From Caballeronia arationis (GTDB lineage Bacteria > Pseudomonadota > Gammaproteobacteria > Burkholderiales > Burkholderiaceae): a stretch of 64,000 bases of DNA. The position numbers and the translations under genes were made by a program. How positions within the stretch are numbered: position 1 is the first letter of the stretch; every line of letters starts with the position of its first letter. The notes under the pieces are model-generated. The model was not told where the DNA came from and made no database searches. It saw nothing but the letters and a program-made list of their open reading frames with translations. Below are positions 34,840 through 43,020 of the stretch, piece after piece. The DNA lies in assembly GCF_001544975.2 (NCBI RefSeq), contig NZ_FCOG02000018.1, forward strand, positions 43,002 to 107,001, written 5' to 3'.

Positions 34840-35724
34840 ATGACTTCCTCAGCAAATCTCGGCGGGCGCTTTACGTTCGCGGGCGGCGCGCTCACGGTGA
34901 ACCGCATGGGCTACGGCGCGATGCAGCTCGCCGGTCCCCAGGTATTCGGGCCGCCCAAGGACGAAGACGCGGCCGTCGCCGTGCTGCGCGAAGCAATCGC
35001 GTGCGGTGTCGATCACATCGATACGTCGGATTTCTACGGCCCGCATGTAACCAACCAGATCATCCGCAAGGCGTTGCATCCGTATCCCGACGATCTCGTA
35101 ATCGTCACGAAAGTGGGCGCGCGCAGGGAGGCGGACAAGTCCTGGCCCGTCGCGCTCTCGCCGAAGGAACTCAAGGACGCCGTCCACGACAATCTGCGCA
35201 ATCTCGGACTCGACGTGCTCGATGTCGTGAATCTGCGCGTCGGCGGTGTGCACGGACCGTCGGAGGCGGCCATCGAAGCGCCGCTGACCGTGCTCGCCGA
35301 CCTGAAGCGCCAAGGGCTGATCCGCCATATCGGCCTGAGCAACGTCACGCAGCGACAGTACGAGGAGGCACGGCCGATCGCGGAGATCGTCTGTGTGCAG
35401 AATCACTACAACCTCGCGCATCGCGACGACGATCCGATGATCGATGCGCTCGCCGCCGAGGGTGTCGCGTACACGCCGTTCTTTCCGCTGGGCGGATTCA
35501 CGCCGCTGCAATCCTCGACGCTGGATCGCGCCGCCGCCGCGCTCGACGCCACGCCGATGCAAGTTGCGCTCGCGTGGCTGCTGCAGCGCTCGCCGAACAT
35601 CCTGCTGATTCCGGGGACATCGTCGGTCGGGCATCTGCACGAGAATCTCGCGGCGGCATCGCTCGCGATTCTTCCCGAGGTACTGGCCGAGCTGAACGCG
35701 ATCGGGTCCGGCGCGCCGGGTTGA
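34840..35724 (+). CDS. Aldo/keto reductase
   Basis: A 294-residue NADPH-dependent TIM-barrel oxidoreductase. GGAGAAATCGC precedes the ATG. It shows MGYGAMQLAG, GVDHIDTSDFYGP with the catalytic Asp and Tyr, VIVTKVGAR with the catalytic Lys, RHIGLSNVT and LLIPGTSSVGHLHEN with the cofactor site. The usual active-site His in the fourth strand is not obvious (VVNLRVGG). Substrate unknown. It is divergent from a LysR gene that probably controls it. Confidence 0.9.
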   Translation: MTSSANLGGRFTFAGGALTVNRMGYGAMQLAGPQVFGPPKDEDAAVAVLREAIACGVDHIDTSDFYGPHVTNQIIRKALHPYPDDLVIVTKVGARREADKSWPVALSPKELKDAVHDNLRNLGLDVLDVVNLRVGGVHGPSEAAIEAPLTVLADLKRQGLIRHIGLSNVTQRQYEEARPIAEIVCVQNHYNLAHRDDDPMIDALAAEGVAYTPFFPLGGFTPLQSSTLDRAAAALDATPMQVALAWLLQRSPNILLIPGTSSVGHLHENLAAASLAILPEVLAELNAIGSGAPG

Positions 35725-35738
35725 ACGCGGTTGCGGCG

Positions 35739-36509
35739 TTATTCGACTTCGCCGTCGTCGGAGTCGGCGTCGAGGCCGCCGGAGGCGGTTTCGTGGTCCA
35801 TCGCGGCGCCCGCGAGCGATGTCGCGAGTTCCGGATGCGCTTCCTTGCGCTCGCTGTAGCGGTCGGTCAGATAGTCGGTCCGGTCGCGCACGAGCAGCGT
35901 GAACTTGACCAGCTCCTCCATCACGTCGACGACCCGGTCGTAGTAGGACGAAGGCTTCATGCGGCCGTCGGCATCGAATTCCTGCCAGGCCTTCGCCACC
36001 GACGACTGGTTCGGAATGGTCACCATCCTCATCCACCGGCCGAGCACACGCAGCGCGTTGACCGCGTTGAACGACTGCGAGCCGCCGCTCACCTGCATCA
36101 CCGCCAGCGTGCGGCCCTGCGTCGGACGCACGCCGCCCGTCTCGAGCGGCAGCCAGTCGATCTGGTTCTTGAACACCGCCGTCAGCGTGCCGTGGCGCTC
36201 CGGACTGCACCAGACCTGCCCTTCCGACCAGAGCGACAGCGCGCGGAGTTCGCCGACTTTCGGATGATCGGCGGGAACGCTGTCGGCGAGCGGCAGGCCG
36301 TGCGGATCGAAGACGCGCGTCTCGGCGCCCAGATGCCGCAGGATGCGCTCGGCTTCGAACGCGAGCAGCCGGCTATACGACGTCGGCCGAAGCGATCCAT
36401 ACAGCAAGAGGATGCGCGGCGGATGCGACGAGATCGACAAAGGGGTGAGCTTCGCGAGGTCGGGAACGTCGGCGTGAGGCGCGCTCAGATTCGGCAAGTC
36501 AGACGACAT
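35739..36509 (-). CDS. arsH: Arsenical resistance flavoprotein ArsH
   Basis: A 256-residue NADPH-dependent FMN flavoprotein of the ArsH family, which oxidises trivalent organoarsenicals. Typical segments: [19 protein letters not shown] at the FMN phosphate site, [35 protein letters not shown] and [20 protein letters not shown]. The ATG at 36509 overlaps the arsR stop as TGATG, so arsR and arsH are translationally coupled. It has an acidic C-terminal tail. Confidence 0.93.
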   Translation of the reverse strand: MSSDLPNLSAPHADVPDLAKLTPLSISSHPPRILLLYGSLRPTSYSRLLAFEAERILRHLGAETRVFDPHGLPLADSVPADHPKVGELRALSLWSEGQVWCSPERHGTLTAVFKNQIDWLPLETGGVRPTQGRTLAVMQVSGGSQSFNAVNALRVLGRWMRMVTIPNQSSVAKAWQEFDADGRMKPSSYYDRVVDVMEELVKFTLLVRDRTDYLTDRYSERKEAHPELATSLAGAAMDHETASGGLDADSDDGEVE

Positions 36510-36832
36510 CAGCAATTTCCCGGTTGAAGAGCGCCGGCAGGGCAGGCGGCGCCCGAGCAGCAGTTCTCGGTCAGAAAGCCGATGAGACCGCTCATCGCAT
36601 CGAAATTCGCCGAGTAGTAGATGAAGCGTCCCTCCTGCCGGCCGTTCACGAGCGCCGCATGCGACAGGTCCTTCAGATGGAACGAGAGCCCGGAAGGCGT
36701 CAGGCCGAGTTGCTGAGCGATTTCGCCCGCCGGCAAGCCCGCCGGACCGGCGACGACGAGCGCGCGAAAGATCGCGAGCCGCGATTCGTGGGCGAGCGCG
36801 CCAAGCGCGCGTACTGCGAGGTTCGGGTCCAT
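36509..36832 (-). CDS. arsR: ArsR-family arsenic-responsive repressor
   Basis: A 107-residue winged-helix repressor. It starts [20 protein letters not shown], with [24 protein letters not shown] and wing [15 protein letters not shown]. The C-terminal [12 protein letters not shown] supplies three cysteines, matching the ENCC-type arsenite-binding regulators rather than the E. coli CxC helix type. It represses until As(III) binds. Longer upstream frames are unlikely since the start at 36832 gives exactly family length. A palindrome (36863-36880) 31 bases upstream is its probable operator. Confidence 0.92.
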   Translation of the reverse strand: MDPNLAVRALGALAHESRLAIFRALVVAGPAGLPAGEIAQQLGLTPSGLSFHLKDLSHAALVNGRQEGRFIYYSANFDAMSGLIGFLTENCCSGAACPAGALQPGNC

Positions 36833-36862
36833 GCGGCAGAGAATACGCGCGTCTCGACGTCG

Positions 36863-36880
36863 TTTCAAGTTTTGTTGAAA
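36863..36880. promoter_or_regulatory. ArsR operator candidate
   Basis: Perfect inverted repeat TTTCAA-N6-TTGAAA, 31 bases upstream of arsR and 67 bases before the divergent DMT transporter start. Position and symmetry fit an ArsR dimer; it could control both directions. Confidence 0.65.
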
Positions 36881-36946
36881 TAATGAGGGCGACGGCTCGC
36901 GCGTAGTACTCTGATTGAAGATCAACCCACACGTCCGCTGTCGATC

Positions 36947-37996
36947 ATGTTCAATGCCGCACTCATCGCTCTTTCCGCCGCCGCGCTCTTCGGCGCGACT
37001 ACGCCGCTCGCAAAAATCCTGCTCGGCGCGCTCTCGCCGTTCATGGTCGCGGGACTTTTCTATCTGGGCAGTGGGATCGGGCTGGCGTGCTGCATCCTGA
37101 TTCGCCGCCTGCGCCAGAACACGCGCGAACGCGGTCACGAAAGCCATATTCCGCCCGCGGAAGTGCCGTGGCTGCTCGGCGCGATCGTCGCTGGCGGAAT
37201 CGCCGGTCCCGCGCTCCTGATGCTCGGACTTTCCTCGACGCCGGCCGCGACCAGTTCGCTCCTGCTCAACCTCGAAGGCGTCCTGACGGCGGCGATCGCC
37301 TGGATCGTGTTTCGCGAGAATGTCGATGTTCAGGTGTTTCTCGGCATGGTCGCCATTGTCGCGGGCGGACTGCTGCTGTCCTGGCAGGGCGCGGCCGGCG
37401 TGCCCACCGGCGCGCTTTTGATCGTCGGCGCGTGCCTCTGCTGGGCCATCGACAACAATCTCACGCGCAAGGTCTCCACGCACGACGCGATGACCATCGC
37501 CTGCATCAAGGGTCTGGCGGCGGGATGCGTGAACCTGTCGATCGCGCTGCTGCTCGGCGCGCATCTGCCCGCGACGGCGAAACTGGCCGCCGCCCTTTTC
37601 ACCGGCTTTGCCGGCTACGGCGTGAGCCTCGTGCTTTTCGTCGTCGCGTTACGCCATCTCGGCACTGCGCGAACCGGGGCGTATTTCTCCGTGGCACCGC
37701 TGTTCGGCGTGGCGTTGTCGCTCGCGATCTGGCCCGAGGCGCCGCCCGTCGCCTTCTGGCTCGCCGCGCTTTTTATGGCGGCGGGCGTCTGGCTGCACAT
37801 CCGCGAGCGTCACGAGCACGTTCATACGCACGAAGCGCTCGAACACAACCATCCGCACACGCACGACGAGCATCATCGCCATGCGCATCCGTTCCCCTAC
37901 GACGGCGACGAGCCGCACACACACCCGCACCGCCACGCGCCGATCACCCATTCGCACGCGCACTACCCGGACATCCATCACCGTCATTCGCATTGA
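36947..37996 (+). CDS. DMT-superfamily transporter with histidine-rich tail
   Basis: A 349-residue inner-membrane protein: ten hydrophobic helices in two EamA repeats (AALFGATTPLAKILLGALSP; LLNLEGVLTAAIAWIVFREN) and then a cytosolic tail of about 66 residues with about two dozen histidines (for example HNHPHTHDEHHRHAHP). The tail should bind Zn, Ni, Co or similar ions. It is divergent from arsR-arsH and shares the intergenic operator candidate, so it may be a metal or metalloid efflux protein. No clear ribosome site. Substrate is inference. Confidence 0.85.
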   Translation: MFNAALIALSAAALFGATTPLAKILLGALSPFMVAGLFYLGSGIGLACCILIRRLRQNTRERGHESHIPPAEVPWLLGAIVAGGIAGPALLMLGLSSTPAATSSLLLNLEGVLTAAIAWIVFRENVDVQVFLGMVAIVAGGLLLSWQGAAGVPTGALLIVGACLCWAIDNNLTRKVSTHDAMTIACIKGLAAGCVNLSIALLLGAHLPATAKLAAALFTGFAGYGVSLVLFVVALRHLGTARTGAYFSVAPLFGVALSLAIWPEAPPVAFWLAALFMAAGVWLHIRERHEHVHTHEALEHNHPHTHDEHHRHAHPFPYDGDEPHTHPHRHAPITHSHAHYPDIHHRHSH

Positions 37997-38102
37997 TCCC
38001 GCTGAACGTTCGTCGCGCGAGCCACGGAGCATCGCGACCTGTTTTTTCGACCGTTCGCGTCTATAACGGATTCAATCGACCACCGACAGACCGACAGTTC
38101 AC

Positions 38103-38495
38103 ATGGATGACACCCAGCGGCTGAAATACTTGCGGATCGCGCTGGTCGCGGTCGGCGTGATATCGGTCGCGGGCATTTATCCGCTGATGCTCGTCTGGCC
38201 CTCGGGCTGGACCTGGCACACCGGCTATTCCGACTATCCGGCGATGATCGTCGGCATCTATGCGACGCTTGGCGTCTTCCTGATCCGGGCCGCGCGCGAT
38301 CCGCTCGCCCACCTGAGCCTCATCTGGTTCACCGTGTGGTCGAGCGTGGTTCACGGTTCGATCATGACGGTGCAGTCGTTCGCCCACCCGGCGCATCGCG
38401 CTCACCTGCTCGGCGACGTCCCCGCGCTCTTCATCGTCGCGATCGTGCTGGCCGTGCTGACGCCTCGCGCAGGAAAGGCATCGTCCGTGCGGTAG
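38103..38495 (+). CDS. Small four-helix membrane protein (DUF6632-like)
   Basis: A 130-residue inner-membrane protein with four predicted helices: IALVAVGVISVAGIYPLMLV, YPAMIVGIYATLGVFLIRAA, a WF/SSVVHGSIM helix and VPALFIVAIVLAVL. The pattern HTGYSDYPAMIVGIYATLGVF resembles proteins of the DUF6632 group; that assignment is from memory. Function unknown. It stands alone on the plus strand, 63 bases before a HAD phosphatase gene. Confidence 0.7.
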   Translation: MDDTQRLKYLRIALVAVGVISVAGIYPLMLVWPSGWTWHTGYSDYPAMIVGIYATLGVFLIRAARDPLAHLSLIWFTVWSSVVHGSIMTVQSFAHPAHRAHLLGDVPALFIVAIVLAVLTPRAGKASSVR

Positions 38496-38558
38496 TACGA
38501 TGCGCATTCGACACCGCCGGCGCGCCGCCTGTCGCAAACTCTTCCAAGGATTGACATC

Positions 38559-39233
38559 ATGCGAATCGAAACCTCGTTCCTGTTCGATCTCGACGGCACA
38601 CTCGTCGACAGCGTCTACCAGCACGTGCTGGCGTGGAAGGAAGCACTCGACGATGAAGGGATCGAACTGTCGGTGTGGCGCATCCATCGCAAGATCGGCA
38701 TGAGCGGCGGCCTGTTCACCAACCAGTTGCTGCGCGAGACGCACGGCGAGATCAGTCCGGACCGCGTCGAACGGCTGCGGCGCTCGCATGCGGACGCGTA
38801 CAAGCGGCTGCGCGCACAGGTGTGTCCGCTGCCAGGCGCGCGCGAGCTGCTCGCGGCGCTGACACACGCCGGCACGCGCTGGGCCATTGCGACCAGCGGC
38901 CGGATGGAAACGGCGGCGGTGAATCTGGCGGCGCTTGGCGTCGATCCGGCGACGGCGGTCGTCGTCACGCGCGACGATGTGAAATACGCGAAGCCCGATC
39001 CCGACCTGTTCATCGCGGCGGCGGAGCGGCTCGGCGTATCGATCGAGCACACGGTGGTGGTCGGCGACAGCATCTGGGACATGCTCGCCGCGCGACGCTG
39101 CCGCTCGCTCGGCGTCGGCCTGCTGTCGGGCGGGTATGGAATGGATGAACTGGAACGCGCGGGCGCGCTGCGCGTATACGAAGATCCGGCGGACCTACTG
39201 CTGCACCTGGATGAGGTGGCCGCGCGGCCGTAG
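38559..39233 (+). CDS. HAD-family phosphatase
   Basis: A 224-residue cytosolic hydrolase. The ATG follows AGGATTGACATC. Motif I is FDLDGTLVDS (nucleophile Asp10, acid Asp12), with a small helical cap after it; motif II is WAIATSGRM, motif III the Lys of KYAKPDPDLF, and motif IV VVVGDSIWDMLAA. It matches phosphoglycolate phosphatase/beta-phosphoglucomutase-like enzymes. Substrate undetermined. Confidence 0.9.
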   Translation: MRIETSFLFDLDGTLVDSVYQHVLAWKEALDDEGIELSVWRIHRKIGMSGGLFTNQLLRETHGEISPDRVERLRRSHADAYKRLRAQVCPLPGARELLAALTHAGTRWAIATSGRMETAAVNLAALGVDPATAVVVTRDDVKYAKPDPDLFIAAAERLGVSIEHTVVVGDSIWDMLAARRCRSLGVGLLSGGYGMDELERAGALRVYEDPADLLLHLDEVAARP

Positions 39234-39290
39234 TTGACGGGAGTCCGCGCGAAACCGGCGCGGATCTCCCCGATTCAGCGTCGTCGCTGA

Positions 39291-39737
39291 TCAGTCCTTG
39301 AGGTCGTCGGGCACCTTGCCGCCGTTTTGCGCGAGTTTTTGCATGACCGCCTTGTGCAGCCACATGTTCATCGCGGCCGAATCCTCGGTGTTTCCGCTGT
39401 AATGCAGTTCCGTCGCCAGTTCCTTGCGCGCGGCGAGGCTGCTGTCGAGCCCCAGCAGTTTCATCAGATCGACGATCGACGTGCGCCAGTTGAGTTCCTG
39501 CCCCTGATTCGCCTGCATGCTGCTGAGAACGGCTTCGACATCCACGACCGGCATCGGTGTGACGGGCGGCTGGACGGCGCCCGCTGCCGCTGGCGTCGAC
39601 GAACGCGACGGCGCGGCGGTCGCGCCCGCGGGACTCGGTTGTTGCGGCGTGGCGGGCGCCGCGGCCGCGCCGGAACCTGAGGCCGCCGGATGGTCGTGCG
39701 GGAATATCTTGTTGAGGATGGTCGAGAAGATGCTCAT
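39291..39737 (-). CDS. DUF3597-domain protein
   Basis: A 148-residue protein. The ATG at 39737 has GGAGA upstream; a longer upstream frame is rejected. It opens MSIFSTILNKIFPHDHPAAS, has a Pro/Ala/Ser-rich linker, and ends in the DUF3597 domain (WRTSIVDLMKLLGLDSSLAA; LATELHYSGNTEDSAAMN; WLHKAVMQKLAQNGGKVPD). The domain resembles LysM-associated folds. Function unknown. Single gene. Confidence 0.85.
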   Translation of the reverse strand: MSIFSTILNKIFPHDHPAASGSGAAAAPATPQQPSPAGATAAPSRSSTPAAAGAVQPPVTPMPVVDVEAVLSSMQANQGQELNWRTSIVDLMKLLGLDSSLAARKELATELHYSGNTEDSAAMNMWLHKAVMQKLAQNGGKVPDDLKD

Positions 39738-39916
39738 GTCGGTCTCCGTGAAGTGGGCTGATCGCCTCGTCCGGAAACGCAACGATCGTTCCCAGCCATT
39801 CAATTTGCGCTGATCCGCCCGTTTATCGGCTGACCGAGGCCGTTTCGCGCTCGGCGATGTCTCGCGCATCAGAAGCGTTTTCTTCATGTTGATGCCGAAT
39901 TGCAACGCCGACTAAA

Positions 39917-39942
39917 AAATGCCAGCCGCCGCATAAGCGGCG
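39917..39942 (-). terminator. Possible minus-strand terminator
   Basis: On the minus strand, stem CGCCGC-TTAT-GCGGCG (39942-39927) is followed after seven bases by a run of Ts (plus-strand AAAAAA, 39914-39919). The only gene upstream on that strand is absent for 2 kb, so it could end a small RNA. Confidence 0.35.
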
Positions 39943-40162
39943 CCCTATAACAAAAGCAGGAAGCAAAAAACCGGCACGCACGCATGCATCCTTAGCCGTA
40001 TGAATCGCAGTCGGCGCCAGTCGTTAAGCGTTTTCTTAAGAACGCAAGAGCCGCTTCCCCGGAACGCGCGCGCGAATAGTCGCGGCGCGCACATTTGATT
40101 CGAACCCATCTCGCGCGAGCCAGGGACTCCCGCCCCCGAAGCCTCATGCAAGGAGCATCAAA
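39943..40162. other. Intergenic region before the second SYGG protein
   Basis: No gene pattern is seen. It includes a GCGTT/AACGC palindrome around 40026-40045 and the ribosome site AAGGAGC at about 40150. Together with the upstream part (39738-39916) this is 425 bases without a confident gene. Confidence 0.4.
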
Positions 40163-40456
40163 ATGAAATCCACTTTCGTTTTGACCGCAGCAGCCGCCGC
40201 GGCCGGCCTCGTCCTACTCGCATTGCCGGAAATAGCAGGCGGCCAGGAAACGCGCAGCGCCCCGCCGACCGCGCGCGCCATGATGCAGCACAACGCCAAC
40301 CAGTCGGCGCAGTCCACCACCGACATGTCCTATGGCGGCGTCACCGACACGCAAAGCGCCACAGGCGGCGTGAACGCGACGCCGGCGCCCGCCGACACCG
40401 CGCCTGCGCAGGACAAAAACGGCATGCCGTCGACGCAGGCGCCGTCGCGGTGGTAA
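40163..40456 (+). CDS. Small exported SYGG-motif protein, second copy
   Basis: A 97-residue exported protein with a strong AAGGAGC site. The signal peptide (FVLTAAAAAAGLVLLALPEI) is followed by a Gln/Thr/Ala-rich mature part containing DMSYGGVTDTQSATGG. It shares the SYGG-x-x-x-T-x-S block and the Gln-Ser-Ala-Gln stretch with the protein at 19924-20208, but lacks the C-terminal cysteines and FFGQ end of that protein. Role unknown. Confidence 0.75.
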   Translation: MKSTFVLTAAAAAAGLVLLALPEIAGGQETRSAPPTARAMMQHNANQSAQSTTDMSYGGVTDTQSATGGVNATPAPADTAPAQDKNGMPSTQAPSRW

Positions 40457-40487
40457 GGCACCGCCTCCGTCCATCGGATGAACCGCA

Positions 40488-40513
40488 GCCGGGCCCGCAC
40501 CCCGCAGCCCGGC
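40488..40513. terminator. Bidirectional hairpin between convergent genes
   Basis: GCCGGGC (40488-40494) and GCCCGGC (40507-40513) form a 7-bp stem between the convergent small exported-protein gene and the polygalacturonase gene. No T tract is present. Confidence 0.35.
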
Positions 40514-40529
40514 CGGTTCGCGATTCGCG

Positions 40530-42542
40530 CTAGCGCGCGTCGCTCACGGTCGTATTCATCGTCTTGCCCGCGATCAGCGTGTTTTTCAGCGTGATGTCGT
40601 GCACGTTGTACGCGTAGATCGGCCCGGGCGTCGTCGAGGTGGCCGGCCCGGCGGCGACCGGCGTGCCGAAGTCGCAATTGGTGATGGTGACGCCGGCGAT
40701 CGCGGGAATCGTCGGTGCCGGGGCGGGGCCGTTGTAGTCGAACGCGACCGGACCCTGCGCGACGATCGCCTGGAAGCATGAGCCCGTCAGCCCGTTCAGC
40801 GTCACGTTGCTCGCCTTCACGTTCGAAATATTGACGTTCTGCACGAGCGCCGGACGCGTGCGGATCGCGTCCTTCGACGGCTGGTAGTCGCAGTCAAAGG
40901 TGACGATCCCGCCCTGCGCCGCCGACGGGTTCGCGGCGGCGGCCGTCGACACGCCGAGCGGCACGCTCGCATTGATCGGGCTGCCCGCGAGCAGGCTGCT
41001 GCCGTAGCCCGAAGGCGTCAGGCTCACGCCGTTCGGCAGCGTCACGTTGTCGACGTAGAAATCCTTCACGAAGCCGCCGCGGTTCATGTTGGTCTTGATG
41101 CGGATCGCGATGTTGAGCGAATTGGTCGCCCAGAACTGGTTGAGCATCGCGAGATTGCGCGCGTAGATCTTCTGCACGCCGCCGCCCATTTCGCTGCCGA
41201 GCGTGATGCCGCCGTGGCCGCTGTTCATCGTGCAGTTCTGGATGACGTGGTTCTGCGCCGGGCCGTATTCGTTGTCGAGGTTCTTGCCCGACTTGATCGC
41301 GATGCAGTCGTCGCCGGTGTTGAACACGACGCTGTCGCACAGCACCATGTCGCAGGCGTCGGGATCGAAACCGTCGTTGTTCGGGCCGATGCTGTCCACG
41401 GTCACGGTGCGGATCACGACGTTCTTGCAGTCGGTCGGATGGTGCTGCCAGAACGGAGTGTTGTTGGTGCGATAGCTTTCCATCAGCACGTTCGTGCAGC
41501 CGATGAACTCGACCATGCACGGCCGCAGGTAGTGGCCGATGCCGAAAATGCGCTTCTCGATGGCGACACCCGCCTCCGACAACGCCGGCAGGTAGTTCTG
41601 GTCCTGCTGCCAGGGCGTGGCGGGATCGGTGAGCTGCTTGTAGAGCGTATCGGAGATGCCGGGCGCGGCCGTCTTCAGGTCGACGTTATTCGGGTTGGAA
41701 TACGCCTGCGACGGCGTCGACGAGCCGGCGAAACCGTAGGCGCCGCTGTTGCCCTTCCAGGTCCACCAGCAGGTGCTCGTATTGCCCGTGCCGGCGAAAG
41801 GCGTCATCGCCTGTCCGTTCAGCACGGAGGTGTTGCCTTCGCCGGTGATCGCGACGTTCGTCTGGTTGCGCGCGTAGACCGGCGGGCCGTAGTTCAGGCA
41901 GTCGTTCGATTGCCAGCGGCTGTAGTAGAGCTTGCCGTTGGTGCCGCAGTCGACCGGGCCGTCCTTCGCGTAATCGGCGGGGTTCGGGCTGAAGTAGATC
42001 GTGCAGTTCGCGCTCAGGTGAAAGTTGACGTTCGAGAGCAGCACGATCGGGCCTGCGCAGTACCACGTGCCCGCCGGAACGACCACGCTTCCGCCGCCCG
42101 CCGCGTTGCACGCCGCGATGGCCGCGAGGAACGCGGGACGCGAATCGAAGGAGCCGGGCGCGTTCGTCTGGTCGGCGCCCGTGCTGAGCGGAGATTTCGA
42201 CGGGTCGGTGTACGGGTTCGCCGCGACGACGACCGCACACGGCTTGGCGCCGTAATCCGTGACGATGAACTGGCGGCTCGGGAACATCGACTGCGCCACG
42301 CCCTGCAGGGCATTGATGATCTGCGTGCCCGCGCCGGTCGAACCCCAGATCGGATCTTCGACGACGGGCGGCGTCGTGGTCGATCCGGAATCGTCGTTGC
42401 CGCCGCAGCCGCCGAGCACGCCGAGCGTGCCGAAAAGCGACGCACCCGCCGATGCGCCCGCGAACTTCACGAAAGTGCGTCGCGCAGGCGAATGCAACGC
42501 GACGGGCGTGCGGTCCAGCGTCCTGTCCTTCGATTGCTTCAT
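40530..42542 (-). CDS. Exported polygalacturonase, glycoside hydrolase family 28
   Basis: A 670-residue enzyme; AAGGAGA precedes the ATG at 42542. The N-terminus has a twin-arginine signal (ARRTFVKFAGASAGAS), a hydrophobic stretch and LGGCGGN, which may also be a lipobox. The right-handed beta-helix carries all GH28 catalytic segments: NNDGFDPD, NTGDDCIAIKSG, NSGHGGITLGSE and IRIKTN. It should hydrolyse alpha-1,4-galacturonan in pectin outside the cytoplasm, supplying galacturonate to the genes that follow. A GTTGT-type site lies upstream (42685-42697). Confidence 0.93.
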   Translation of the reverse strand: MKQSKDRTLDRTPVALHSPARRTFVKFAGASAGASLFGTLGVLGGCGGNDDSGSTTTPPVVEDPIWGSTGAGTQIINALQGVAQSMFPSRQFIVTDYGAKPCAVVVAANPYTDPSKSPLSTGADQTNAPGSFDSRPAFLAAIAACNAAGGGSVVVPAGTWYCAGPIVLLSNVNFHLSANCTIYFSPNPADYAKDGPVDCGTNGKLYYSRWQSNDCLNYGPPVYARNQTNVAITGEGNTSVLNGQAMTPFAGTGNTSTCWWTWKGNSGAYGFAGSSTPSQAYSNPNNVDLKTAAPGISDTLYKQLTDPATPWQQDQNYLPALSEAGVAIEKRIFGIGHYLRPCMVEFIGCTNVLMESYRTNNTPFWQHHPTDCKNVVIRTVTVDSIGPNNDGFDPDACDMVLCDSVVFNTGDDCIAIKSGKNLDNEYGPAQNHVIQNCTMNSGHGGITLGSEMGGGVQKIYARNLAMLNQFWATNSLNIAIRIKTNMNRGGFVKDFYVDNVTLPNGVSLTPSGYGSSLLAGSPINASVPLGVSTAAAANPSAAQGGIVTFDCDYQPSKDAIRTRPALVQNVNISNVKASNVTLNGLTGSCFQAIVAQGPVAFDYNGPAPAPTIPAIAGVTITNCDFGTPVAAGPATSTTPGPIYAYNVHDITLKNTLIAGKTMNTTVSDAR

Positions 42543-42684
42543 TCTCGTCTCCTTATCCGGCCGGGCCGGTTGCTCACGGTGGGTTGTGGTCGTGTATTTC
42601 CGTGCTGGTCGCGGCCGACGTAAAACGTTTGCCCGGACTCGTCCACAACGACTCCGGTCGCTGTTCTCATTGCTGCATAGAAAC

Positions 42685-42697
42685 GATGTCATACAAC
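42685..42697 (-). promoter_or_regulatory. Sugar-acid operator candidate a
   Basis: GATGTCATACAAC on the plus strand (GTTGTATGACATC on the minus), 143 bases upstream of the polygalacturonase start. It matches the motif found upstream of the other galacturonate and galactarate genes. Confidence 0.45.
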
Positions 42698-42906
42698 TAA
42701 GAACATTTTCTATCCAGCGCCTCAGCGGTTTATCCGCCGCGATGTCGCTGACAATATCCAAGTTGTCAGGCAGACGTCAAGCAACTTTTCCAGCGATCCT
42801 GGACCGTATAAACCCTGTGTGTAAGGCTTTGAAAGGCTAAGAAGCTGTCCGTGTTTACCCGTTAGTTAATCGTTTTCCATTGACAGGGCATCACGATTCA
42901 CCGAAA

Positions 42907-42919
42907 GTTGTCGTACATC
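42907..42919 (+). promoter_or_regulatory. Sugar-acid operator candidate b
   Basis: GTTGTCGTACATC, a variant of the shared motif, 24 bases before site c and upstream of the hexuronate-type MFS gene. Confidence 0.35.
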
Positions 42920-42942
42920 TTCACGAAATTAGACGCTCGATA

Positions 42943-42955
42943 GTTGTACGACGTC
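42943..42955 (+). promoter_or_regulatory. Sugar-acid operator candidate c
   Basis: GTTGTACGACGTC, 65 bases upstream of the MFS start. It differs from site a at only two or three positions. Confidence 0.5.
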
Positions 42956-43020
42956 ACATATTTAGATTCAACGGCAACCCTAGCCGCAGCAACACCTACG
43001 CAACTGGAAGGAGACACGCC

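Larger units (their letters stand above)
42543..43020. other. Regulatory region between polygalacturonase and MFS genes
   Basis: A 478-base divergent region that is visibly AT-richer than its neighbours. It contains three GTTGT-type candidate operators (42685-42697, 42907-42919, 42943-42955), which are listed separately, and must hold promoters for both directions. No gene seen. Confidence 0.6.

Noticed and set aside
39945..40151. Minus-strand frame of 68 codons ending in a Leu run
   Set aside because: No ribosome site or family pattern; the region looks non-coding.
41214..42623. Open frame of 469 codons on the plus strand
   Set aside because: Antisense to the GH28 catalytic region, which carries all expected motifs.
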